From contig NZ_CP107052.1 in NCBI RefSeq assembly GCF_025736875.1, forward strand, positions 248,001 through 312,000: DNA of 64,000 nt, in the 5' to 3' direction. This document shows positions 28,925-38,379 of this stretch, one piece after another. Within the stretch, counting starts at the first letter, position 1. The number at the start of each line of letters is the position of its first letter. The notes beneath the pieces were generated by a model, which saw only the letters and a list, made by a program, of their open reading frames with translations, was not told where the DNA came from and searched no databases. The position numbers were made by a program, and so were the translations under genes. The stretch comes from Candidatus Kirkpatrickella diaphorinae. GTDB lineage: Bacteria; Pseudomonadota; Alphaproteobacteria; Acetobacterales; Acetobacteraceae.

Positions 28925-29731
28925 ATGTTTGAGCCGACGCCCGCCCGCGCCGAGAATTTGCCGGAAATAACGCCGAATGGGGCGGAAAAGCCATGGCTGG
29001 CGCTGGACGGTTTTGAAGGGCCGCTTGATCTCCTTTACGACCTCGCGCGCGCGCAGAAATTTGATCTCAGCCAGCTTTCGATCCTGACGCTGGTCAAGCA
29101 ATATCTCGCTTTCATGGAACATGCCCGTCAGGTTCGCATTGAGTTGGAAGCGGATTGGCTGGTGATGGCGGCATGGCTGACCTGGCTGAAATCCAAGCTG
29201 CTTCTGCCGCAGGATGACGCGTTGCAGGATGTGCAGGAAGCGACCGGGCAGTTGCAGGACCGGCTGGCGGCTTTGCAGCAGGTGCGCTGTGCCGCCGCGT
29301 GGCTGTCAGGGCGGCCCGTTCTGGATGAAGTCGTTTTTGCGCGGGGAGAGGAGGAATGCTTGACTGTCATTGACCGCTCCGGCCTGGCGACCGATCTGCC
29401 GGTTCTGATCAGCGCTTATCTCAGCCTGCATCGCCGTCGTCACCGTAAAAAAATCTACACGCCCAAACTTGCGCAATTCTGGACGATCGGGGAGGCTATT
29501 TCGGCGTTGCAGCGCCTTTTGAATACGACAAAGCGCGGCAACTGGCGCGCCCTTGAGGAGATTTTCCGCGCGCAGGCGCTGGAGACACCCTTCGCCTTCA
29601 AAGCTGCTTTTGCCGGGGCGCTGACGGCCTGCCTTGAACTGGCAAAGACAGGCAGTTTGCAGTTAGAGCAGTCAGAACCCTTCGCGCCGATAAAATTCGG
29701 TCCGTCTGTCACGGGGGAGATATCGTCATGA
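28925..29731 (+). CDS. scpA: Segregation and condensation protein A
   Basis: ScpA is the kleisin subunit that bridges SMC heads in the SMC-ScpAB complex for chromosome compaction and segregation. The 268-residue protein has the N-terminal kleisin helix region (FEGPLDLLYDLARAQKFDLSQLSILTLVKQYL, about 32-65), a central helical part (WLVMAAWLTWLKSKLLLP) and a winged-helix C-terminus (about 190-255). It starts 3 nt after the SPOR gene and overlaps scpB by ATGA. The smc gene is not in the window. Confidence 0.93.
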   Translation: MFEPTPARAENLPEITPNGAEKPWLALDGFEGPLDLLYDLARAQKFDLSQLSILTLVKQYLAFMEHARQVRIELEADWLVMAAWLTWLKSKLLLPQDDALQDVQEATGQLQDRLAALQQVRCAAAWLSGRPVLDEVVFARGEEECLTVIDRSGLATDLPVLISAYLSLHRRRHRKKIYTPKLAQFWTIGEAISALQRLLNTTKRGNWRALEEIFRAQALETPFAFKAAFAGALTACLELAKTGSLQLEQSEPFAPIKFGPSVTGEISS

Positions 29732-30300
29732 TGGCGCTGCATTTGCTGGAAGGGCTGATTTTCGCGAGCCGGGAGCCGGTGACGGAGGCCGCCATGCGCG
29801 ACGTCCTTGGGCGATCAGGATTTGAACCCAGCCTCGTGCCGCAATTGCTTGAGCAATTGGCGCAGGAATATCAATCCCGGGCCGTCACATTGCAGAAGCT
29901 CGGCCAATCCTGGCATTTCCGCACGCGGCCGGAATATGCGGCGGCACTGACCCGCGTCATTGAAAAGCCCCGGCGTCTGACGCGCGCCGCGATGGAAACC
30001 CTGGCCATCATCGCTTATCATCAACCCTGCACGCGTGGGGATATTGAGACAATTCGTGGGGTTTCCCTGAGTCAGGCCGTGTTTGACGCGCTGATTGAAG
30101 AGCGCCTCATCGCCCCGTCTGGTCGAAAGGACGTGCCCGGCCGCCCTGTTCTCTGGGCGACCACAGCGCGTTTCCTCGCCAAATTCGGGCTCGAAAATCT
30201 CTCCGCCCTCCCGCGGCGGGAGGAGTTGATACTGGACCCTGATTTGCTGAATGTGCCAGAAGATGACGCGGAAGATGTCGCGCCGGTCGCGACTTCCTGA
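29728..30300 (+). CDS. scpB: Segregation and condensation protein B
   Basis: ScpB dimers bind the central part of ScpA and regulate the SMC complex. The 190-residue protein is made of two winged-helix domains: EGLIFASREPVTEAAMRDVLG at the start and the highly conserved ETLAIIAYHQPCTRGDIETIRGV (about 90-112), then GRKDVPGRPVLWATTARFLAKFGL. The ATG overlaps the scpA stop by 4 nt, ensuring coupled synthesis; tatB follows after 13 nt. Confidence 0.94.
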   Translation: MMALHLLEGLIFASREPVTEAAMRDVLGRSGFEPSLVPQLLEQLAQEYQSRAVTLQKLGQSWHFRTRPEYAAALTRVIEKPRRLTRAAMETLAIIAYHQPCTRGDIETIRGVSLSQAVFDALIEERLIAPSGRKDVPGRPVLWATTARFLAKFGLENLSALPRREELILDPDLLNVPEDDAEDVAPVATS

Positions 30301-30313
30301 GGCAGGGCACATC

Positions 30314-30898
30314 ATGTTCGATTTCAGTTGGTCCGAAGTTGCGGTTGTCGTCATCATCGCCCTGATTTTTATCGGGCCGAAGGATCTGCCCGTCGCGATC
30401 CGCTCCGTCAGTCGCGCCGTCAAGGCGATCCGCCGCATGGCCAGCGAATTTCAGACGCATGTGGATGATTTCGTGAAAGAGGCGGATCTTGACGAGGCCA
30501 CATCGTCCTTGAAGGATCTGCACCCCACGAAAATCCGTGATCGCCTCCTCAAAAACATCGACCCGGACCACACTTTGCGCGACGGAATCGACGTGACGCC
30601 GCCCCCGCCATCACTTTCCTCCCCATCGCATCGCCCTACGGAACGCAATCATCAGGAAGTTGCGCCCGAGGTGACGCGGACAGCACCTTTGTCAGACATA
30701 TCAGCGCCGGGAGAGCGCGCCTTTCCCATCGGCGATATACCGGCCAGCCTGCCGCCCGCCACCGCGCAGCGCATCGCGCGGGAAAGCCGGGATAAAATGG
30801 CACCGCGTTACCTGCCGCCTGTCCGTGTCATGCATGGTGGTCGGCGCGTCAGTCTGGACTCAGGCGGAAAGCCTGCGAAAAGTCGGCTGGATGTTTGA
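30314..30898 (+). CDS. tatB: Sec-independent translocase protein TatB
   Basis: TatB forms the twin-arginine signal receptor with TatC. The 194-residue protein begins with the classical short N-terminus and membrane helix MFDFSWSEVAVVVIIALIFIGPKDLP, followed by an amphipathic helix (VAIRSVSRAVKAIRRMASEFQ) and a long polar, Pro-rich tail. ATG 30314 is selected because it starts exactly at the conserved MFDFSW; the frame is open upstream inside scpB. No tatA lies between scpB and tatB or before tatC. A 201 nt gap precedes tatC. Confidence 0.93.
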   Translation: MFDFSWSEVAVVVIIALIFIGPKDLPVAIRSVSRAVKAIRRMASEFQTHVDDFVKEADLDEATSSLKDLHPTKIRDRLLKNIDPDHTLRDGIDVTPPPPSLSSPSHRPTERNHQEVAPEVTRTAPLSDISAPGERAFPIGDIPASLPPATAQRIARESRDKMAPRYLPPVRVMHGGRRVSLDSGGKPAKSRLDV

Positions 30899-31099
30899 AT
30901 CCCTTTCGCGCCCACGCAATAAATAGGCCCCGAAACCGTCGCGATCACAATCCGTCATTGGCGACCCCACCCGCATTTTTGATGTCATGATCTCGTCGCG
31001 CCGGCGCGCCATATGTAGTATGTCACGCAACGGGGCCGCAGTGCTGACAAGCCTAAATGGCAGAACATCAGTCAAAGGCCACAAAAAGGGCAGAGGTGG

Positions 31100-31894
31100 A
31101 TGACGGATCAGGATCACACGACGATGCATGACAGGGCCATGCCGCTTCTGGACCATCTCATTGAGTTGCGTCGTCGGCTGCTCTGGTCCCTGGGGACGTT
31201 CGTTGTCGCGTTCTTTTTCTGTTATCACTATGCCGAGACGATTTATTTCTTCCTCGCGCGCCCGCTTGAAACGGTCATGGCGCAAAAGGGGGAGGCGCTG
31301 CACCTGATCTACACAGCCTTGCCGGAGGCGTTTTTCACCTATGTGCGGGTTGCTGTGTTTGGCGGGTTGTTTCTCTCATTCCCGATGATTGCGGTGCAGG
31401 CGTGGATATTTATTGCGCCCGGCCTTTATCGTAATGAAAAACGGGCCTTCCTGCCTTTCCTCCTCGCGACGCCTTTTCTGTTTATTCTCGGTGCCGCGCT
31501 GGCCTATTTCATCATCTTCCCCGTTGCGTGGAAGTTCTTCCTGTCATTCCAGACGAATCCGGCTGGATATGGCGGTATGCATGTGGAATTACAGGCCAAA
31601 GTCTCGGAATATCTTTCCCTCGTCATGAAATTGGTGCTGGCTTTCGGCGTCGCTTTTGAACTGCCCGTCGTGCTGACCCTGCTCGCGCGTGTCGGGATCA
31701 TCTCCTACAAAGACCTAAGGCGTTTCCGACGATATGCCATTGTTGCGGCCTTCGTCATCGCTGCCATCCTTGCACCGCCGGACGTGATTACGCAGATTGG
31801 TCTCGCCGTGCCGCTCATCTTGCTTTATGAGGTCTCAATCATCACTGCGCGATGGGTTGCACCGCAGCGCGCGCCCCATCTTTCTGAAGACTGA
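31100..31894 (+). CDS. tatC: Sec-independent translocase protein TatC
   Basis: TatC binds twin-arginine signal peptides and organises the translocon. The 264-residue protein has the six expected membrane spans and conserved [18 protein letters not shown] at the start, [21 protein letters not shown] in the first periplasmic loop/span region, and [18 protein letters not shown] (conserved Glu) later. AGAGG precedes ATG 31100 closely. Unlike the rest of the cluster it is separated from tatB by 201 nt, which suggests its own promoter or loss of an intervening gene. At least one predicted Tat substrate, the beta-lactamase at 49330, is in the window. Confidence 0.95.
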   Translation: MTDQDHTTMHDRAMPLLDHLIELRRRLLWSLGTFVVAFFFCYHYAETIYFFLARPLETVMAQKGEALHLIYTALPEAFFTYVRVAVFGGLFLSFPMIAVQAWIFIAPGLYRNEKRAFLPFLLATPFLFILGAALAYFIIFPVAWKFFLSFQTNPAGYGGMHVELQAKVSEYLSLVMKLVLAFGVAFELPVVLTLLARVGIISYKDLRRFRRYAIVAAFVIAAILAPPDVITQIGLAVPLILLYEVSIITARWVAPQRAPHLSED

Positions 31895-31908
31895 TAAGAG
31901 GTTCAATT

Positions 31909-33171
31909 ATGCATGATCTGCGTGCCCTGCGGAGCGAGCCGGACGCATTTGATGCAGCCCTCAAACGGCGCGGCCTCCCACCCCAATCCGCGGAAATCCT
32001 GGCTGAGGATAAAGTGCGCCGCGACGCGCTGACCGCTCTTCAAGCGCACCAGAACCGCCGGAAGAACCTGGCGCGTGACATCGGCCAGGCGAAACGCCAG
32101 GGGCAGGATAGTACGGCGTTGGAGGCGGAAGCCACGCAATTGCGTGATGAGATGGCGGCGTTGGAAGCACGCGCGGAGGCGGCCAACCGCCGCGTCACCG
32201 CATTGCTGGAAAATCTGCCCAACATTCTGGATGCCTCCGTCCCTGAAGGTCAGGATGAAACGGATAATGTCGTCGTAAAGCAAGTGGGCGCGGTGCGCGC
32301 CTTTGCGTTCACGCCCCTCCAGCATTTCGAGCTGGGGGAAAAACTTGCCGCCATGGATTTCCCCACCGCCGCGAAACTTGCGGGGGCGCGTTTCACCGTT
32401 CTGCGCGGTGCATTGGCGCGGCTTGAGCGTGCGCTGGGTCAGTTCATGCTCGATATGCATGTGACGCATGGCGGTTATCAGGAAATGTCGGTTCCTCTTC
32501 TGGTGAATGATGCCGCCATGTATGGCACGGATAAATTGCCGAAATTCGCGGAGGATTCCTTCCGCACGGAGGATGGACGCTGGTTGATCCCGACAGCGGA
32601 GGTGCCTCTGACGGCCAGCGTGGCAGGCGAAATAATTGATCGCGATCAATTGCCCTTGCGGATGGTCGCTTTATCACCCTGTTTCCGGTCTGAAGCTGGT
32701 TCTGCAGGGCGTGACGTGCGCGGCATGTTACGCCAACATCAATTCACAAAGGTTGAGCTTGTTTCCGTCACCCTGCCGGAGGAGAGCGCGGCAGAGCATG
32801 AACGCATGACTCGTTGCGCGGAGACAATATTGGAGCGGCTTGGGATACCTTATCGCCGCGTGCTGCTCTGCGCCGGAGATACAGGTTTCGGGGCGGCGAA
32901 AACCTATGATCTGGAAGGCTGGCTGCCGGGGCAGAATGCGTGGCGTGAGATCTCCTCCTGCTCAAACACGCGCGACTTTCAGGCACGCCGGATGAATGCG
33001 CGCTATCGTGCGGAGAAAGGGCCGGAGCATGTTCACACCCTCAACGGGTCGGGCCTCGCTGTCGGGCGGACTTTGATTGCGGTGCTTGAAAATTACCAGA
33101 ATGAGGATGGCTCCGTTGAGATACCGGAGGTTTTACATCCTTATATGGGCGGCGTGACGCGCCTGACGTGA
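31909..33171 (+). CDS. serS: Serine--tRNA ligase
   Basis: This class II synthetase charges tRNA-Ser (and tRNA-Sec where present). The 420-residue length is usual. The N-terminal tRNA-binding coiled coil is about 30-100 ([22 protein letters not shown], then alternating charged heptads), followed by the class II core with motif 2 ([29 protein letters not shown]) and motif 3 ([19 protein letters not shown]). AAGAGG lies 7 nt before ATG 31909, 14 nt after tatC, so it is probably cotranscribed with tatC. Confidence 0.97.
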   Translation: MHDLRALRSEPDAFDAALKRRGLPPQSAEILAEDKVRRDALTALQAHQNRRKNLARDIGQAKRQGQDSTALEAEATQLRDEMAALEARAEAANRRVTALLENLPNILDASVPEGQDETDNVVVKQVGAVRAFAFTPLQHFELGEKLAAMDFPTAAKLAGARFTVLRGALARLERALGQFMLDMHVTHGGYQEMSVPLLVNDAAMYGTDKLPKFAEDSFRTEDGRWLIPTAEVPLTASVAGEIIDRDQLPLRMVALSPCFRSEAGSAGRDVRGMLRQHQFTKVELVSVTLPEESAAEHERMTRCAETILERLGIPYRRVLLCAGDTGFGAAKTYDLEGWLPGQNAWREISSCSNTRDFQARRMNARYRAEKGPEHVHTLNGSGLAVGRTLIAVLENYQNEDGSVEIPEVLHPYMGGVTRLT

Positions 33172-33303
33172 GCGACGCGCCCCCGCAAATATGCCGCAAC
33201 TCTCCCAACGTTACGGCAAACACCATCCATGGCGGGTCGCTTTACCTCAGCCTTGTTGATTGATTAAGGACCGCTCCGAATCATCGCCGCAACGCCCGAG
33301 GGT

Positions 33304-35715
33304 TTAATCACGGCGTCGCGTCCGATGGAGGCTGGGGCGGGAAGATGGTTTGCCCGCCCGGCGATGACGCGTGCCTGGCCCGTCATACTGGCGCACGGAC
33401 TCGCGCCGGTGGCTCTGCTGCCGCAGAACCGACTCGATCCAGTCATTCAGTGCTTCCGTATGTTCCGCAGCGCGATCCGTCTCACGATAAAATTCCAGGA
33501 AGCGGATCGAAAGCCACCGCCAGGCCACGAGGCGTTTATGCCGCTTTTCGGCCCGTTCCAGCTCCTCACGCCCTGCTTTGGCGGGCGGCGTCAATCGGCC
33601 GGTTCCGGGGGGCGGGACGGCGCGACCCGCTGCATGTTCAGCCGCCCAGGAGACGAGTCGCGTGATGCCATTATCCCGCTCATCAATCGGGCACATGGCA
33701 TATGTCCAACGTTGGGATAGTTCGAGGCCCTCGACGCCCTCAAGTGCCGCCGCGATTTCCATCGGTTGTTCCATATCGGCGAGACGGTAATTCGGGTCAT
33801 CCGCGCGCAGAACCGCGCGTTTAATGCGCGTCAACACACCATAGAGACTCTCTGAACCCACCTCATCCGCGACGGCGCGCACGATATCCATGTCGGGCTG
33901 CACGAGGGGGCGCAGTTCTACCATGGGTTCGGGCGGGGCCTTCAACATGCGGTCGATCATATGGATATTGCCCGCACCGGCCAGCACGCCCACAATCCCA
34001 TCCTCATGATGGCCGTAACGCCCCGCGCGCCCGCCAATCTGTTTGACTTCCTGCGGAAGGAGGTCTCGGGACTGCCGACCGTCATATTTTTTCAACGCGC
34101 TGAAAATCACGCGCCGGATGGAGAGATTCAGGCCCATCCCAATCGCATCGGTGGCGACGAGAATATCCGCCTCACCCCGATTAAAGCGCGCCGCTTCCGC
34201 CCGGCGCACTTCCGGGCTGAGCGCGCCATAGACGACGGCCACACGCCGCCCCCGCGCCATCAATTCAGCTCGCAGGTCAAGCACGTCGCGACGGGAAAAA
34301 GCGATTACCGCGTCGCTGCGGCCCAATTGGTCAAGCCGTGTCGGGCCATTCGCGGCGCGGAGGGGGCTTTTGCGCTCCAGAGAGACTTCATCCAGCGGGT
34401 CATTGCATAATGTGGCGATCCGCCGAATCAGCGGGATGCAGTCCGGCGCGCCGAGAATATAGACGGTGCGCGCCGGCACGCCCATAATGGCCGCCGTCCA
34501 TGCCGCGCCCCGGTCCGGATCCGTCAACATCTGGGCTTCGTCAATGATGGCGACGTCGACCGGCGTATAAAAAGGACACATCTCCACAGTTGCCGCAATA
34601 TGACGCGAATCAGGGACGAGGATGCGTTCCTCCCCCGTCATCAGCGAGGCGGCCACGCCGCGTTTCCCGAGCGCCTCCTTGAATTCATGCGCGAGCAAGC
34701 GCAGCGGGGCGAGGGCGAGGCCGCTTTCAGCCTCGGCAAGGGCATCGAGCGCCGCGTGGGACTTGCCGGAATTGGTCGGCCCGGTGATCAGCACCAGGCG
34801 ACGCTTCAAGGCGCGTGCCGTTTTGAAATGCCCGGCATAGCGGTCCAGCGCCGCCACACGCGCAATGACGGCATTACCGATTTTGGCGCCAACCGCGGGG
34901 GCGTCGGGGCGTCGCGGTGCGTCATCCTGGCGAGACCGCCATCGCCCCAGTTGGTGGCGCAATTTGCGCAACATATCGGGGTCGAATTCGAAGCGCTCAA
35001 TCCCGTCAGATTGTGTCGTGCGCCGCGCAATGGGAAGGCGATTTTCAGCAACCCAGCGCAAAGCTTCCTGCCGCGAGCAATGTAAAAGGGCAGGGACCTG
35101 ATCAAACCCGACGAGGCTGGCCTCCCATCGGCGTAACTTCTCGATCTCACGCTGTTGTCTCTGCGCGGCTTTCCGGCGGATTTCCTCCTCCCGCGCCGCC
35201 TGAGCCTGCTCCTGCGCGATCAGCTCCGACTCAAAGGCGAAGTCTTGCACGCCGAAGATCTCGGCGATGCGACGCGCGAGGTGGTCCACCTGCTGACCGG
35301 AGAGGAACTGCCCGCTATCTGACAGGTCCGCTTTGACCGCCGCGAAGACATCGCCCGGCACGTGCGAAATCTCACGGAACCGATCAGCAATCACGATGTC
35401 GAGATGATGACGGAGCAACTCATCACCCGCCTCCGGGTGATCAATGCGCCCCGCGGCTTCAATCATATCCTCCTTGGAAATCCAAGGTTCATGCGCCTGC
35501 CGGGCGAGATGCATCATCCGGGACGCCCAGTTCTTCCGGCGGATCGTGCATAATATATCCCGCCAGGCCGCGTCGGTGATTTTATCGTCACCGGGCGTCA
35601 GAGCGCGCGCAACCAGGCGTAGGGCGCGTGGCATTTCCTTGGCGGAGGGTTCAAGACCGGTCGATTGCGTGGCGGAAGCAAGTGCACGTTGTGCCGGAGA
35701 GCAGATTATATCCAT
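33304..35715 (-). CDS. Suv3-like superfamily 2 RNA helicase
   Basis: The 803-residue protein is an alphaproteobacterial relative of the mitochondrial Suv3 helicase, which unwinds RNA for exonucleolytic decay. An N-terminal basic/coiled part (about 1-290, with AREEEIRRKAAQRQQREIEKLRRWE) precedes helicase domain 1 with Walker A LITGPTNSGKSHAAL (Lys318) and the DEAQ-type box IDEAQM (Asp392), helicase domain 2 (YGALSPEVRRAEAARFNRGEADILVATDAIGMGLNL, QIGGRAGRYG), and a C-terminal Suv3-like domain (FYRETDRAAEHTEALNDWIESVL). The last 30 residues are Arg-rich. It is convergent with serS and monocistronic; AGAAG lies just before ATG 35715. Confidence 0.88.
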   Translation of the reverse strand: MDIICSPAQRALASATQSTGLEPSAKEMPRALRLVARALTPGDDKITDAAWRDILCTIRRKNWASRMMHLARQAHEPWISKEDMIEAAGRIDHPEAGDELLRHHLDIVIADRFREISHVPGDVFAAVKADLSDSGQFLSGQQVDHLARRIAEIFGVQDFAFESELIAQEQAQAAREEEIRRKAAQRQQREIEKLRRWEASLVGFDQVPALLHCSRQEALRWVAENRLPIARRTTQSDGIERFEFDPDMLRKLRHQLGRWRSRQDDAPRRPDAPAVGAKIGNAVIARVAALDRYAGHFKTARALKRRLVLITGPTNSGKSHAALDALAEAESGLALAPLRLLAHEFKEALGKRGVAASLMTGEERILVPDSRHIAATVEMCPFYTPVDVAIIDEAQMLTDPDRGAAWTAAIMGVPARTVYILGAPDCIPLIRRIATLCNDPLDEVSLERKSPLRAANGPTRLDQLGRSDAVIAFSRRDVLDLRAELMARGRRVAVVYGALSPEVRRAEAARFNRGEADILVATDAIGMGLNLSIRRVIFSALKKYDGRQSRDLLPQEVKQIGGRAGRYGHHEDGIVGVLAGAGNIHMIDRMLKAPPEPMVELRPLVQPDMDIVRAVADEVGSESLYGVLTRIKRAVLRADDPNYRLADMEQPMEIAAALEGVEGLELSQRWTYAMCPIDERDNGITRLVSWAAEHAAGRAVPPPGTGRLTPPAKAGREELERAEKRHKRLVAWRWLSIRFLEFYRETDRAAEHTEALNDWIESVLRQQSHRRESVRQYDGPGTRHRRAGKPSSRPSLHRTRRRD

Positions 35716-35776
35716 ATCTTCTGTTGTGAGGATTTACGCAGGGTTACGCAATTGAAAAAGGATCAGAGGTTGTGAT

Positions 35777-35815
35777 ACCCGCAATCTGCTGCAAAATCAT
35801 GTATATAGTGCGGGT
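35777..35815. promoter_or_regulatory. Inverted repeat in the fpr/helicase divergent region
   Basis: ACCCGCA (35777-35783) and TGCGGGT (35809-35815) form a perfect 7 bp inverted repeat enclosing an AT-rich TATATA box (35802-35807). A 10 bp palindrome CTCTTAAGAG follows at 35851-35860. Both lie in the 221 bp between the divergent helicase and fpr starts and are candidate operator or promoter elements; no regulator can be named. Confidence 0.35.
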
Positions 35816-35936
35816 GTCGCCGCGTGACGGGCGAAGTCGAGGGTTCCCCTCTCTTAAGAGATGTTTTAGTGATAGTGCAGTATATGCCGCACCAGGCGTT
35901 TCTTGATATGCGCACTTAACGGAGAAATTTGCCGCG

Positions 35937-36821
35937 ATGTTCGTCCCAGAGTCTCTTCCGATGCCGACAATTTCTGAACCTCTAAGCGGTTTATTACCGG
36001 TTGAAGGGCATCCCGGTCACTATCGCCTTGCACCACCTTCGAAGGAATACAGCCATCTTCACGCATGTGAAGTTCTGTCAGTGCACCATTGGACGGACCG
36101 CCTCTTTACTTTCACCTGCACGCGCGACCCCGGCTTACGGTTCGAGAACGGTCAGTTCACCATGATCGGGATTGAGGTGGACGGCAAACCGCTCCTGCGC
36201 GCTTACTCAATTGCCTCAGCTAATTATGAGGAGCATCTTGAATTCCTCTCCATCGCGGTTGAGGACGGCCCGCTTACCTCGCGCCTGCGCCACGTGAAAG
36301 TCGGGGATACGGTACTCGTCGGGCGCAAGCCGGTGGGGACATTATTGCTGGATAATCTCAAACTGGGCCGCAACCTCTATTTCCTTTCAACCGGTACGGG
36401 CCTGGCGCCCTTTATGAGCCTGATTGAAGATCCGGAATGCTATGAACGCTACGAGCATGTTGTGCTGAGCCACACTGTGCGTGTCTCTGCGGAACTGGCT
36501 TATATGAATCTCATCCGCCATGACCTGCCGCAGCATGAATTTCTGGGTGATTATGTGACCGGGCAGCTCAAATATTACCCGGCCGTGACGCGCGAGGATT
36601 TCGAAGTGCGCGATCGGATCACGACCTTGATTCAGTCTGGCAAGATCTTCAAAGATCTCGATCTCCCGCCACTTGATCCGGAGCATGACCGGGTGATGAT
36701 CTGCGGTTCACCGGAGATGCTGGCAGATACAGAGAAACTTCTGATCTCGATGGGTTTTGAGGAAGGCAATATGAGCCACCAGGGCTCCTACGTTGTTGAA
36801 AAGGCGTTCGCGGAGCGCTGA
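35937..36821 (+). CDS. fpr: Ferredoxin--NADP+ reductase
   Basis: The 294-residue FAD enzyme exchanges electrons between NADPH and ferredoxin or flavodoxin. The FAD-binding beta-barrel (about 38-135) has LLRAYSIAS, the typical RxYS flavin motif; the NADP domain has FLSTGTGLAPFMSLIEDPE (about 150) and MICGSPEMLADTEKLL, and the protein ends AFAER. The C-terminal extension after VEKAF places it in the bacterial Fpr group. GGAGAA lies 10 nt before ATG 35937; the first 25 residues are non-conserved, so ATG 35961 is an alternative. gor follows after about 40 nt, making a small NADPH-redox unit. Confidence 0.92.
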   Translation: MFVPESLPMPTISEPLSGLLPVEGHPGHYRLAPPSKEYSHLHACEVLSVHHWTDRLFTFTCTRDPGLRFENGQFTMIGIEVDGKPLLRAYSIASANYEEHLEFLSIAVEDGPLTSRLRHVKVGDTVLVGRKPVGTLLLDNLKLGRNLYFLSTGTGLAPFMSLIEDPECYERYEHVVLSHTVRVSAELAYMNLIRHDLPQHEFLGDYVTGQLKYYPAVTREDFEVRDRITTLIQSGKIFKDLDLPPLDPEHDRVMICGSPEMLADTEKLLISMGFEEGNMSHQGSYVVEKAFAER

Positions 36822-36862
36822 CCCTGCGTCAGGTGGGTACGGGAGCGATGGAGGTGTCCGCC

Positions 36863-38257
36863 ATGGCAGCAGAATTTGATCTCCTCGTTATTGGTGCGGG
36901 CTCAGGCGGGGTGCGTTGTGCGCGCATCGCAGCCCAGCATGGGGCGAAAGTGGCGATTGTGGAAGCGCGCCATTGGGGCGGCACGTGCGTCAATATTGGC
37001 TGTGTCCCGAAGAAGCTGATGGTCTATGCCGCGGATTACGCCGCAATGGGGCCTGAATCGCAGTCCTTCGGGTGGGAGGGCGCAGCATGGCGGCATGTTT
37101 GGGCGCGGTTGATCTCCGCAAAAAATGAAGAAATCGCCCGCCTGAATAATGTCTACACCACCATGCTTGAGAAAGCAGGTGTCACCCTGTTTAAAGGCAC
37201 AGCCGCTTTTCTGTCGCGGCATGAGGTGGAAATCTCACCTTCCGCGCTTGATCCGTCTGCCGGGAAGCAACGCATCCGGGCGCGCAAAATCGTCATCGCT
37301 GTGGGCGGGGCGCCCTCACGACCGAAAATTGACGGGGCTGAACTGGGCATCGTTTCCGATGATGCTTTTTACCTGCCGGAACGTCCCGGAAAAATCGTGA
37401 TCATCGGAGGCGGTTATATCGGCGTTGAATTTGCCGGAATTTTTTCACGATTGGGCAGTGATGTTACGATGGTGTTCCGGGGTGAGCGTCCGCTCCGTGG
37501 GTTTGATGATGATCTGCGCACGCATCTCACCGAGGCCATGACCCGCCACGGTATCACCTTGAAATCCGGCACTTCACCAAAGCGGATTGACCGCCTGTCG
37601 GACGGAACGCTGGCCACGACGCTTGATCAAGGTGAAAAGCTGGTAAGCGATTGCGTGTTTTTTGCGACGGGCCGGCATCCGGCGATCGACGGCCTGAATC
37701 TTGCTGCGATCGGCGTGACGTGCCAGGAGGGGCGCGTCGTGACAAATGCATCGATGGCCACGTCCGTCCCGGATATTTACGCCATTGGCGATGTGACAGA
37801 TCAAATCAATCTCACGCCCGTCGCCATCGCGCAGGGCCATATCCTTGCGGATCGGATCTTTGGCGGTCACGACCGTCACTGGGCCTTTGAGACCACACCG
37901 AAGGCCGTGTTTTACAGCCAACCCCTCGCCAGTGTCGGTTTGACGGAAGAGGAGGCGGCGAAGGATGCGGCGGTGGATGTTTATCTGACGCGCTTCCGAC
38001 CCATGCGGCAAAGTCTTCTCAAGGGAGATGATCAGGTTCTGATCAAGCTTGTCGTTGATACACGTGATGAGCGTGTGGTGGGCGCACATATGATGGGTGA
38101 CGCGGCACCGGAGATCATTCAGGCTGTTGCGATTGCGGTGACAGCCCGCCTGAGGAAAGCGGATTTCGACCACACAATCGGCATCCACCCGACGACGGCG
38201 GAGGAAATCGTGACGATGCGCACGGTAACACGCCGCACGCCGCAGAAAAACGCCTGA
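36863..38257 (+). CDS. gor: Glutathione-disulfide reductase
   Basis: This enzyme reduces glutathione disulfide with NADPH. Start ATG 36863 (MAAEFDLLVIGAGSGG) is chosen for the GGAGG 8 nt upstream. The 464-residue flavoprotein has the FAD dinucleotide fold at the N-terminus, the redox-active Cys42/Cys47 pair in GGTCVNIGCVPKK, the NADPH fold GKIVIIGGGYIGVEFAGIF (about 175-195), YAIGDVTDQINLTPVAI, and the C-terminal HTIGIHPTTAEEIVTM with the catalytic His-Glu pair. The arginine-bearing FRGERPLRGFDDDLR fits NADPH preference. It follows fpr on the same strand; gloB at 50380 is another glutathione-linked gene in the window. Confidence 0.94.
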   Translation: MAAEFDLLVIGAGSGGVRCARIAAQHGAKVAIVEARHWGGTCVNIGCVPKKLMVYAADYAAMGPESQSFGWEGAAWRHVWARLISAKNEEIARLNNVYTTMLEKAGVTLFKGTAAFLSRHEVEISPSALDPSAGKQRIRARKIVIAVGGAPSRPKIDGAELGIVSDDAFYLPERPGKIVIIGGGYIGVEFAGIFSRLGSDVTMVFRGERPLRGFDDDLRTHLTEAMTRHGITLKSGTSPKRIDRLSDGTLATTLDQGEKLVSDCVFFATGRHPAIDGLNLAAIGVTCQEGRVVTNASMATSVPDIYAIGDVTDQINLTPVAIAQGHILADRIFGGHDRHWAFETTPKAVFYSQPLASVGLTEEEAAKDAAVDVYLTRFRPMRQSLLKGDDQVLIKLVVDTRDERVVGAHMMGDAAPEIIQAVAIAVTARLRKADFDHTIGIHPTTAEEIVTMRTVTRRTPQKNA

Positions 38258-38379
38258 CTCCAGCGGCTTTACTTCCCGATGCCGCACCGAGATAATCGCG
38301 CGTCACGTCAAGTCGCGACGTCCGCGCCGCCTTATGGAAGAGAGGCAGGCGCGTGGCTCAGCCATCATGCCCTGAGGGC

